A stretch of 13,853 nucleotides of DNA from Opitutales bacterium (GTDB lineage: Bacteria > Verrucomicrobiota > Verrucomicrobiia > Opitutales > UBA2987). A program made the translations under genes and the position numbers. The first letter of the stretch is position 1; each line of letters begins with the position of its first letter. The stretch lies in assembly GCA_021772555.1 (NCBI GenBank), contig JAJFLT010000043.1:1-13853 (forward strand), read 5' to 3'. Positions 1-5,276 of this stretch are shown piece by piece. The notes under the pieces are model-generated. The model did not search any database. It was not told the origin of the DNA and saw only the letters and a list, made by a program, of their open reading frames with translations.

Positions 1-630
1 CACCGGACATCGCACGGCGGCAACGGCTTGGCGGATGTGTTCGTAATGGGGCTCGCCCCGGTACATTTCCTTGACTGTCCGGCCATGCAGGCTGAGCAGG
101 TCGATGGAATGTCGGTCGATAGTTTCCAGCAGGGCTTCAAAATGCTCGTCGCAGGCGAATCCAATACGCATTTTGACGGTGAAAAGCCCCTTGATCACAG
201 GCCGCAAATGACCGAGGATTTTATCCACCCGGTCGGGATCGCGCAGGAGGCCACCGCCAACATTTTTGCGGTAAATTTTGGGCGCGGGACATCCCAGGTT
301 GAGGTCGATTCCGGCCACCGGATAATTTTGCAATTCCCGGGCCGTCCTTTCCAGATGAGGGAGGCTTTCCCCGATGAGTTGCGCGAAGACCGGGCGACCG
401 GTCTTGTTTTCAGTCACCGATCGAAGAATCTCCGGCTCCAGCCGCGAATGTTGGTGGACGCGAAAGTATTCCGAAAAAAAATAATCGGGTGCGCCACGTG
501 CGGCGATGACTTCCATAAAAGGCAGCGAGGTGACATCCTGCATGGGGGCCAGCGCCGTGATGGGTTGGCCGTCCCCGGACAGAGTGGCCGGAAGGCAACC
601 GGGAAGCCTTTGCCTGACGAAGCTGTTCAA
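1..630 (-). CDS. dus: tRNA-dihydrouridine synthase (Dus family), 3' end outside window
   Basis: FMN-dependent enzyme that reduces specific uridines in the tRNA D-loop to dihydrouridine using NAD(P)H. The visible 210 residues cover most of the TIM-barrel domain: an APM motif at residues 28-30, the LNLGCP motif at 111-115 with the presumed catalytic Cys114, a KMRIG segment at 153-157 whose Lys contacts the flavin phosphate in the family, and LHGRT at 181-185. The C-terminal helical domain lies beyond the left edge. There is no ATG or GTG before the conserved core. The only in-frame start codon is a TTG at 628-630, 8 nt after the stop of the upstream BFN gene, with a weak AGGA 12 nt before it. 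Translational coupling to that gene is likely (inference). Which Dus subfamily it belongs to cannot be decided from the visible part. Confidence 0.93.
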   Translation of the reverse strand, partial: MNSFVRQRLPGCLPATLSGDGQPITALAPMQDVTSLPFMEVIAARGAPDYFFSEYFRVHQHSRLEPEILRSVTENKTGRPVFAQLIGESLPHLERTARELQNYPVAGIDLNLGCPAPKIYRKNVGGGLLRDPDRVDKILGHLRPVIKGLFTVKMRIGFACDEHFEALLETIDRHSIDLLSLHGRTVKEMYRGEPHYEHIRQAVAAVRCPV

Positions 631-638
631 ACCCGACT

Positions 639-1082
639 CTAATCCTGTTGTTTGAGGATGCGCTCCAGGATTTCGGTCATATCGTCCACCTGATCGATCA
701 CTTTTTGGGCGACGAAAATGGGTTTTTTGGATTGGATGGCGAGGACCATGGAATCGCTCGGGCGTGCATCGATCTCAACGATTTTGCTGCCCAATTCGTT
801 CGCCATTTTCAAGATAATGCGGGCGAAGTAAATGCTGTCACTGACATCGTTAATAACGACCCGTTCGAGAGTGACTTCAAGACCCTGAAAAATGCTGTAG
901 ATGAGATCATGGGTGAGAGGACGGTCCTTTTTTTCCTCATTTATAGCCATGGAAATAGCGCTACCGATGAATTGATCGACATAGATGACGAAGGTCTTGT
1001 TTTCCGGCCCAAGAAAGACTGCACACCCATTTGAGGTGGGCATGACACCCTTGATACTGGCTTCTACCACATCATTTGGCAT
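639..1082 (-). CDS. Bifunctional nuclease domain (BFN/DUF151) protein
   Basis: A 147-residue protein that is essentially one BFN (DUF151) domain. Recognisable features are the N-terminal strands leading to a GPENKTFVIYVDQFIG segment (residues 25-40), the RPLTHDL segment (54-60) and the diagnostic IDARPSDS signature (104-111), followed by PIFVA (121-125). Related plant and Thermotoga proteins have reported or proposed nuclease activity on RNA and DNA, but for most bacterial members the function is unproven, so no substrate is assigned. There is no signal peptide or membrane segment; it should be cytoplasmic. It sits 8 nt upstream of dus on the same strand, which would fit an RNA-related role. 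The start ATG lacks an obvious Shine-Dalgarno. A possible promoter (TTGGCA, 18-nt spacer, TAAATT, at 1099-1128 on the minus strand) lies just upstream. Confidence 0.9.
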   Translation of the reverse strand: MPNDVVEASIKGVMPTSNGCAVFLGPENKTFVIYVDQFIGSAISMAINEEKKDRPLTHDLIYSIFQGLEVTLERVVINDVSDSIYFARIILKMANELGSKIVEIDARPSDSMVLAIQSKKPIFVAQKVIDQVDDMTEILERILKQQD

Positions 1083-1242
1083 GATCTAAAGGTACAGGAA
1101 TTTACCGCAACGGCAAGAATATTGCCAAATTGGTGGACACAAATTGTTCGGTGCAAGATTTTGAGATGGGTTCTAATAAAAAGGAAGTAGAACTTAAGAG
1201 CCTGTATTTTGCATTCATATTCAAAAATAATACAGAAAGGTT

Positions 1243-1725
1243 CTAATTACTGAAATCGCGATAGAAAAATAGCTCTTTGTAGGGCACCCATCCGTTACTC
1301 ATTTGCCTTTCCTCTCCGGTGTTTTGAAATTGAAATTTGGCAAAAAAACGATGGGCGCGAGCAAAACGTTTGTCGGACCAGAATTCCACCCTTTTGAAAT
1401 AGTTTTTTCGGGCCCAGTCGATCGCCCATTGCATTAATTCGCCGCCATATTTTGTACCCCGCAGGGTATGACAAAGGTAGAGGCGTCGAAAATTCGCGAC
1501 CCCTGGCCTATGCGGAATTGGCACTACGGCATGGGAGCCCAGAATTTCCCCCTTATTCTCCAGAACGATAAAGGCTCCACCACTGGCGTGGTAGTTTCCA
1601 TTGATATCCAGGTGGTCTTTATCGACGTCCTCGAGAAACACCTTGTCGCCGTATTCGTTCAAAACGCGGTCTATCAAGGCGATGACGTCGTCCTTATCAT
1701 CGGGTTGAAATGGCCTCAGTTGCAT
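1243..1725 (-). CDS. GNAT-family N-acetyltransferase
   Basis: A 160-residue single-domain GNAT fold protein, expected to transfer an acetyl group from acetyl-CoA to an amine; the substrate is unknown. It begins MQLRPFQPDD, a typical GNAT beta-1 start. It has the beta-4 strand RRLYLCHTLRG (80-90), the pyrophosphate-loop region RGTKYGG (89-95), and a late WSDKRFARAHRFF segment (116-128) typical of GNATs that place an aromatic or His residue near CoA. The middle position of the R-x-x-G-x-G/A acetyl-CoA motif is Lys92 instead of Gly, which is unusual. I chose the ATG at 1723-1725 because it begins the domain; the same frame stays open into aroK on the other strand, but that part has no protein-like features. 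It is divergent from aroK, with 138 nt between the starts. Confidence 0.85.
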   Translation of the reverse strand: MQLRPFQPDDKDDVIALIDRVLNEYGDKVFLEDVDKDHLDINGNYHASGGAFIVLENKGEILGSHAVVPIPHRPGVANFRRLYLCHTLRGTKYGGELMQWAIDWARKNYFKRVEFWSDKRFARAHRFFAKFQFQNTGEERQMSNGWVPYKELFFYRDFSN

Positions 1726-1803
1726 GATTTGGCGGGCTTCGGGAAAATGAAGGAGATGAAAACAGAGTTTTAGATTCTGCTTGGCAAGCCTTTCCGGGAG
1801 GGG

Positions 1804-1828
1804 AATATTGATCTGCACTCTCAATATT
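1804..1828. promoter_or_regulatory. 8-bp perfect inverted repeat upstream of aroK
   Basis: AATATTGA (1804-1811) and TCAATATT (1821-1828) are perfect inverted arms separated by 9 nt, in the divergent region between the GNAT gene and aroK, ending 35 nt before the aroK ATG. The size and spacing suit a dimeric repressor site or a short leader hairpin. There is no T-run, so it is not an intrinsic terminator. Function is inferred only from symmetry and position. Confidence 0.4.
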
Positions 1829-1863
1829 GGCGGTGAAACCCGACCCGCTATAGGAGCCAAAAA

Positions 1864-2403
1864 ATGAAAACCAACCTCTATATTGTCGGCTTTATGGGAA
1901 CCGGCAAGTCCGCTATTGGCCGCAAGGTGGCCCGCAAATTCGATTTGCAATTCCTCGATTCGGACGTGGAAATCGAGAAAAAGACAACCATGACGATCAA
2001 AGATATATTCCGGGTGCATGGTGAAGAAGTTTTTCGCAATATGGAGAGGGAATTTGTGGAAACGGGCCATCCCGCTCAGGGTTGTGCAGTGGCCTGCGGT
2101 GGTGGCTTGGTGATGCAGCCGGGCCTATTGGAAAGGCTTAAGGCCAAAGGTGTCTTGGTCTGCCTGTTTGCCTCCACTGATTCCATACTCGAACGCACGT
2201 CCCGGAACCAGAACCGGCCCCTCCTCAACGTGGACAAGCCAGAGCAGGAGATACGGGATCTGCTGGAAAAAAGAAATGCCATCTACATGCGCGCTGGCAC
2301 CGGCGTAACCACGGAAAACCGGAGCATCTCCGAAGTAGCGGCCCATGTCTGCCGCATTTATCGAAAAGAAGCGGCAGCGTTCGAAAGCCGAAAAAGCGGG
2401 TAA
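1864..2403 (+). CDS. aroK: Shikimate kinase
   Basis: Phosphorylates shikimate to shikimate-3-phosphate with ATP, the fifth step of chorismate and aromatic amino acid synthesis, in the cytoplasm. At 179 residues it has the family length. Visible motifs are the P-loop GFMGTGKS (9-16), DSD (32-34) for Mg2+ and shikimate binding, Phe57-Arg58 of the shikimate site, the GGG loop (79-81), the LID region with Arg118 (RPLL), and the late LLEKRNAIY segment whose Arg137 matches the shikimate-binding arginine of characterised enzymes. The start is well supported by AGGAG (1852-1856) 7 nt before the ATG. It is the first gene of a plus-strand run, with hicB beginning 46 nt after its stop. No neighbouring aro gene is visible, so it is separated from the rest of the pathway here. 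Confidence 0.96.
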   Translation: MKTNLYIVGFMGTGKSAIGRKVARKFDLQFLDSDVEIEKKTTMTIKDIFRVHGEEVFRNMEREFVETGHPAQGCAVACGGGLVMQPGLLERLKAKGVLVCLFASTDSILERTSRNQNRPLLNVDKPEQEIRDLLEKRNAIYMRAGTGVTTENRSISEVAAHVCRIYRKEAAAFESRKSG

Positions 2404-2414
2404 ATCGTCCAAAA

Positions 2415-2443
2415 TTGACAGATTTGGAGAAAGTATTTATAGA
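2415..2443 (+). promoter_or_regulatory. Near-consensus sigma-70 promoter for hicBA
   Basis: A perfect -35 TTGACA (2415-2420), a 17-nt spacer and the -10-like TATAGA (2438-2443) lie between aroK and hicB. The expected transcription start, about 7 nt after the -10, falls at or next to the hicB ATG (2450), so the transcript would have almost no leader. Only a weak AGAAG precedes the ATG. This indicates that the toxin-antitoxin pair is expressed independently of aroK. Confidence 0.55.
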
Positions 2444-2449
2444 AGTGCC

Positions 2450-2641
2450 ATGAAGACAAAATACACCTACTGGAAAGAGTCCGATGGAAATTATCTTGGA
2501 TACCTCAATGATTATCCTGGCCATTGGACCCAAGGCGAGGACTTGGACGATTTAAAAGAGCACCTAAAAGAACTGCATAAAATATTTTCAGAAGAGATGA
2601 TCCCGGGAATTAAGAAGGTTGAAGAACTGGAGATCGCGTGA
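2450..2641 (+). CDS. hicB: HicB-family antitoxin (short form)
   Basis: A 63-residue protein with the HicB partial RNase-H-like fold. It opens with a beta strand (KYTYWKESDGNYLGYL), then the hallmark DYPGHWTQGEDLDDLKEHLKEL-like region at residues 17-38, followed by a helix and a C-terminal GIKKVEELEIA strand. It is the short class common in cyanobacterial and environmental hicBA modules and shows no C-terminal DNA-binding domain, so any autoregulation would need a different surface. The antitoxin gene comes first and its TGA overlaps the GTG start of hicA (GTGA), a classic coupled arrangement. Its own promoter lies immediately upstream. Its role would be to bind and block the HicA ribonuclease. 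I chose the ATG at 2450 because residues encoded further upstream overlap the end of aroK and do not resemble HicB. Confidence 0.85.
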   Translation: MKTKYTYWKESDGNYLGYLNDYPGHWTQGEDLDDLKEHLKELHKIFSEEMIPGIKKVEELEIA

Positions 2642-2817
2642 AGAGAAAATTTCTCATTAAGAAAATCGAGGAACATGGCTGCAACCTTCTGCGGCGCGGA
2701 AGAAAGCACGACATCTACCGGAATCCGGAAACGGGGATTTCACAACCGGTTTCCCGCCATCGTGAGATAAACGAATAACTGGCCAAGAAAATCATCCGCG
2801 ATCTCACAGAAAAATAA
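2638..2817 (+). pseudogene. hicA: HicA-family mRNA interferase toxin with in-frame stop near its end
   Basis: Starting at the GTG that overlaps the hicB stop, the frame encodes a HicA double-stranded-RNA-binding-like toxin: KRKFLIKKIEEHGCNLL (2-18), the catalytic-His region RGRKHDIYRNP (20-30, His24), and SRHREINE (39-46). A TAA at 2776-2778 then ends the protein at 46 residues. Reading through this codon gives LAKKIIRDLTEK and a second TAA at 2815-2817, exactly the conserved C-terminal helix (usually EI-x-x-x-LA-x-x-I) at the normal length of about 59 residues. I therefore read this as a nonsense mutation at codon 47 of a formerly complete toxin. The truncated product keeps the His but loses the last helix, so activity is doubtful though not excluded. 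Alternatives are a sequencing error or stop-codon readthrough. Confidence 0.8.
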
Positions 2818-2837
2818 ATTGCGGGCAACTGCTGCCC
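2810..2837 (-). terminator. Rho-independent terminator after the thioesterase gene
   Basis: On the minus strand the stop codon of the thioesterase gene is followed at once by a GGGCA/TGCCC hairpin (2823-2837, extendable by one G-T pair) and then a T-rich tract (AATTTATTTTT, 2820 down to 2810). The stem is short but GC-rich. It faces the end of hicA, so it separates convergent transcripts. There is no T-run on the plus side. Confidence 0.55.
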
Positions 2838-3235
2838 TAAAAAAAAACCTCTATGCGTTTTGTGAAGTCGGCGGGGGGCCGGGCGGGGGCGCCGTTTTTA
2901 TTGACGAAGGCGTGGCGGGTGGCGCCGGTGCAGATGAGCGTTTTGCCATTCCATACTTCGTAGTCGATGTTCATTCGTACCAGCGGTTTTTCGCGGATGT
3001 AGGTTTTAATGGTCAGCCGGTCGTCGAATGAGGCCGGGCGATGGAATCGAGCCGTTGCTTCGAGAACCGGCAGCCGATAGCCGGAGGCCTCGATTTCGCG
3101 GTAGGGCAGGCCCACCTCGTCCAGCAGGCACACACGCCCGACTTCAAACCAGGCAAAGTAGTTACCGTGGTAAACGATGCTCATTTTGTCGGTTTCGGCG
3201 TAACGCACCCGAATTTCCGTTGTCGATTCGATCAT
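2837..3235 (-). CDS. YbgC/4-hydroxybenzoyl-CoA thioesterase-like acyl-CoA thioesterase
   Basis: A 132-residue hotdog-fold thioesterase that hydrolyses acyl-CoA to free acid and CoA; the chain specificity cannot be read from sequence. The N-terminal signature RVRYAETDKMSIVYHGNYFAWFE is present in pieces at residues 9-31: Asp16 is the predicted catalytic acid and H23-x-N25-Y26 begins the long hotdog helix. The usual late strands follow (IDYEVWNGKTLICTG, 90-104; ATRHAFVN, 105-112). Length fits the family and there is no signal peptide. The ATG at 3233-3235 has a GGAG 3 nt upstream, rather close. The gene stands alone on the minus strand, divergent from pckG across 147 nt. In some bacteria YbgC relatives sit with tol-pal genes; none is visible here, so a general CoA-housekeeping role is the safer guess. 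Confidence 0.88.
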   Translation of the reverse strand: MIESTTEIRVRYAETDKMSIVYHGNYFAWFEVGRVCLLDEVGLPYREIEASGYRLPVLEATARFHRPASFDDRLTIKTYIREKPLVRMNIDYEVWNGKTLICTGATRHAFVNKNGAPARPPADFTKRIEVFF

Positions 3236-3307
3236 GAACTCCGCAATTTATCCGTTTCCCGCCGTAAAACCAAGCGTTTTTGCTTTTTGGACGTGTCGGG
3301 ATGGAGA

Positions 3308-3361
3308 TTTTTCATTAATGGTTGCCAAATATTATCCACTAACTATGAAGGAGTGTTTTTT
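3308..3361 (+). promoter_or_regulatory. pckG upstream region with elements shared with the metK leader
   Basis: This stretch has TTTTTCATTAA (3308-3318), a possible -35 TTGCCA (3322-3327), a possible -10 TATGAA (3344-3349, 16-nt spacer), AAGGAG (3348-3353) and a T6 run (3356-3361). The same TTTTTCATTAA, an AAGGAG-type box about 36-40 nt further on, and a T-run recur before metK. The AAGGAG lies 29 nt before the pckG ATG, too far to act as its Shine-Dalgarno; the in-frame codons after it stop at a TAA. Promoter assignment is tentative. Confidence 0.35.
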
Positions 3362-3382
3362 CCGTAAACCTGAGATATCCCT

Positions 3383-5182
3383 ATGCCTGAAAATAATGTC
3401 ATAAGTAAACACGAAGCCCTCAATCAATGGGTTGAACAAGTAAAAGAGCTTTGCCAGCCGGACAATGTCCATTGGTGCGATGGTTCGGAGGAGGAAAACG
3501 CATCCCTCTGCGAATTGATGGTGCAAAGTGAAACTTTCATCCGCTTGAATCCGGAAAAACGGCCCAACAGCTTTCTTTGCCGCTCCGATCCACGAGACGT
3601 GGCCCGGGTGGAAGACCGCACATTTATTTGCAGTCTTGATGAAGCAGATGCCGGGCCCATGAACAATTGGGCCGAGCCGAAGGCCATGCACGGTACCCTG
3701 AATGGTTTGTTCAATGGCTGTATGAAGGGGCGCACTCTTTACGTTATACCCTTTAGCATGGGACCCATCGGTTCGCCCATTTCCCAGATTGGGGTGGAAT
3801 TGTCGGATTCGCCCTATGTCGTCGTCAACATGCGCATCATGACCCGGATTGGGGCAAAAGTTCTCGATGTTTTGGGTGAGGACGGCTTTTTTGTCCCTTG
3901 CCTGCACTCTGTCGGCCAACCACTGGCTGAAGGTCAAGAAGATGTTTCCTGGCCCTGCAATCCCGACAACCGCTACATTGTCCACTTTCCCGAGGAACGC
4001 TCGATTTTCTCCTTCGGCAGTGGCTACGGGGGGAACGCTTTGTTGGGCAAAAAATGCCTGGCCTTGCGGATTGCCTCCTGTATGGCGCGGGACGAGGGTT
4101 GGCTGGCGGAGCACATGCTTATCCTCGGTGTGAAATCTCCCGCGGGCGAAACCACCTATGTTTCGGCGGCGTTCCCCAGTGCTTGCGGCAAAACCAATTT
4201 CGCCATGCTCATTCCCCCAGATGAGATGTCGGACTGGAAGATTTCCACTATTGGTGACGATATCGCCTGGATTAAACCGGGAGCGGATGGAAGGCTTTAC
4301 GCCATCAACCCGGAAGCGGGATTTTTCGGGGTGGCGCCGGGTACTTCCTACGACACGAATCCCAATGCCATGGATTCCATGCTCGAAAATGCCATTTTTA
4401 CCAATGTCGCCTTGACGGATGACGGCGATGTCTGGTGGGAGGAAATGACCGAGGAGCCTCCCGCCCATCTGATTGATTGGCTGGGTAACGACTGGACGCC
4501 CGATTGCGGGCGGGTAGCAGCGCATCCCAACTCCCGTTTTACGGCGCCCGCCGCGCAGTGCCCCACCATCGATCCTGCCTGGGAGGACCCGCGTGGGGTG
4601 CCCATCAGCGCCTTTATCTTCGGCGGTCGCCGGATGCACGATGTGCCCCTGGTTTACCAGGCCTACAACTGGGCCCACGGCGTTTACCTGGGAGCCACCA
4701 TGGGTTCCGAAATGACGGCTGCGGCCGAAGGGCAGTTGGGCGCCATGCGGAGTGATCCCATGGCCATGCTGCCTTTTTGTGGCTACCACATGGGAGATTA
4801 TCTCAACCATTGGCTGAAATTGGGCAAAACCCTGACCGGGCAACCGCGCATTTTCCACGTCAACTGGTTTCGTAAAAACGAGGAAGGAAAATTTCTGTGG
4901 CCCGGCTATGGTCAAAATATGCGGGTGCTCAAGTGGATCGTGGAACGTTCGCTGGACCGGGCAGGAGCCAGTGAAACGCCGATTGGGTGGGTTCCCAGCA
5001 TTTCGGACATGGAATTGCGTGGTCTCGATATGACCGAGGAGCAGTGGGACGAGTTAATGGCCGTCGACCCCAAGAGGTTGATGCAGCAAACCCTCAGTCA
5101 CGAAGAGCTATTTATGAAACTATCCGATCGGCTTCCCAAGGAGCTCATTTTCGAAAGACAATCGCTGGTTTGCCGACTTTGA
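3383..5182 (+). CDS. pckG: Phosphoenolpyruvate carboxykinase (GTP)
   Basis: Converts oxaloacetate and GTP to phosphoenolpyruvate, CO2 and GDP, the entry step of gluconeogenesis from TCA intermediates; it can run in reverse for anaplerosis. The 599-residue length and motifs mark the GTP class, not the ATP class. The P-loop is FPSACGKTN (264-272) with the class-specific reactive Cys268, the kinase-2 metal site is GDDIAW (291-296), a FGGRR segment follows, and the nucleotide-binding FLWPGYGQNMRVLKWI region lies late in the protein. An early SMGPIGSP segment forms part of the substrate site. The start fits the family N-terminus (MPENNVISKHEALNQWVEQV); only a weak GAGATA precedes it. metK follows 94 nt downstream on the same strand, so partial co-transcription is possible. 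No frame disruption is seen. Confidence 0.97.
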   Translation: MPENNVISKHEALNQWVEQVKELCQPDNVHWCDGSEEENASLCELMVQSETFIRLNPEKRPNSFLCRSDPRDVARVEDRTFICSLDEADAGPMNNWAEPKAMHGTLNGLFNGCMKGRTLYVIPFSMGPIGSPISQIGVELSDSPYVVVNMRIMTRIGAKVLDVLGEDGFFVPCLHSVGQPLAEGQEDVSWPCNPDNRYIVHFPEERSIFSFGSGYGGNALLGKKCLALRIASCMARDEGWLAEHMLILGVKSPAGETTYVSAAFPSACGKTNFAMLIPPDEMSDWKISTIGDDIAWIKPGADGRLYAINPEAGFFGVAPGTSYDTNPNAMDSMLENAIFTNVALTDDGDVWWEEMTEEPPAHLIDWLGNDWTPDCGRVAAHPNSRFTAPAAQCPTIDPAWEDPRGVPISAFIFGGRRMHDVPLVYQAYNWAHGVYLGATMGSEMTAAAEGQLGAMRSDPMAMLPFCGYHMGDYLNHWLKLGKTLTGQPRIFHVNWFRKNEEGKFLWPGYGQNMRVLKWIVERSLDRAGASETPIGWVPSISDMELRGLDMTEEQWDELMAVDPKRLMQQTLSHEELFMKLSDRLPKELIFERQSLVCRL

Positions 5183-5187
5183 CCGCG

Positions 5188-5276
5188 TTTTTCATTAAGG
5201 TAACTGGAAAGTCGTATTTTCGTAAGGAGGTTTTTCTTGATAATTTCGGTAAAGAACCGATATTAAACGACTTTTT
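5188..5276 (+). promoter_or_regulatory. Structured metK leader / promoter region
   Basis: Between pckG and metK lie several overlapping signals. GGAAAGTCGT (5206-5215) can pair with ACGACTTTTT (5267-5276): 10 pairs, two of them G-U, ending exactly at the metK AUG. Within it is a second hairpin, TAAT-T-TCGGT (5241-5250) with ACCGA-T-ATTA (5256-5265), and a perfect AAGGAGG (5224-5230) 46 nt before the AUG. That AAGGAGG is 6 nt upstream of a TTG-started frame of 9 codons (5237-5266). The same DNA also reads as a promoter: TTGATA (5237-5242), 18-nt spacer, TATTAA (5261-5266). If that promoter is used, the mRNA is nearly leaderless and the stem is not transcribed in full. I cannot match it to a known SAM riboswitch class. 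Confidence 0.4.

Noticed and set aside
28..642. A 204-codon plus-strand open frame at the left end
   Set aside because: The minus strand of the same region encodes an uninterrupted Dus protein with all core motifs, so this is its mirror frame.
1112..1126. GGCAA/TTGCC hairpin near the BFN start as a terminator
   Set aside because: It is only 5 bp, has no T-run, and overlaps the likely -35 of the BFN promoter.
1726..2070. N-terminal extension of the GNAT frame into aroK
   Set aside because: It is antisense to aroK, while the GNAT domain starts exactly at the ATG at 1725.
3332..4915. A 527-codon open frame on the minus strand opposite pckG
   Set aside because: It lies entirely antisense to a strongly supported PEP carboxykinase and its protein has no recognisable domain; it follows from the codon pattern of pckG.
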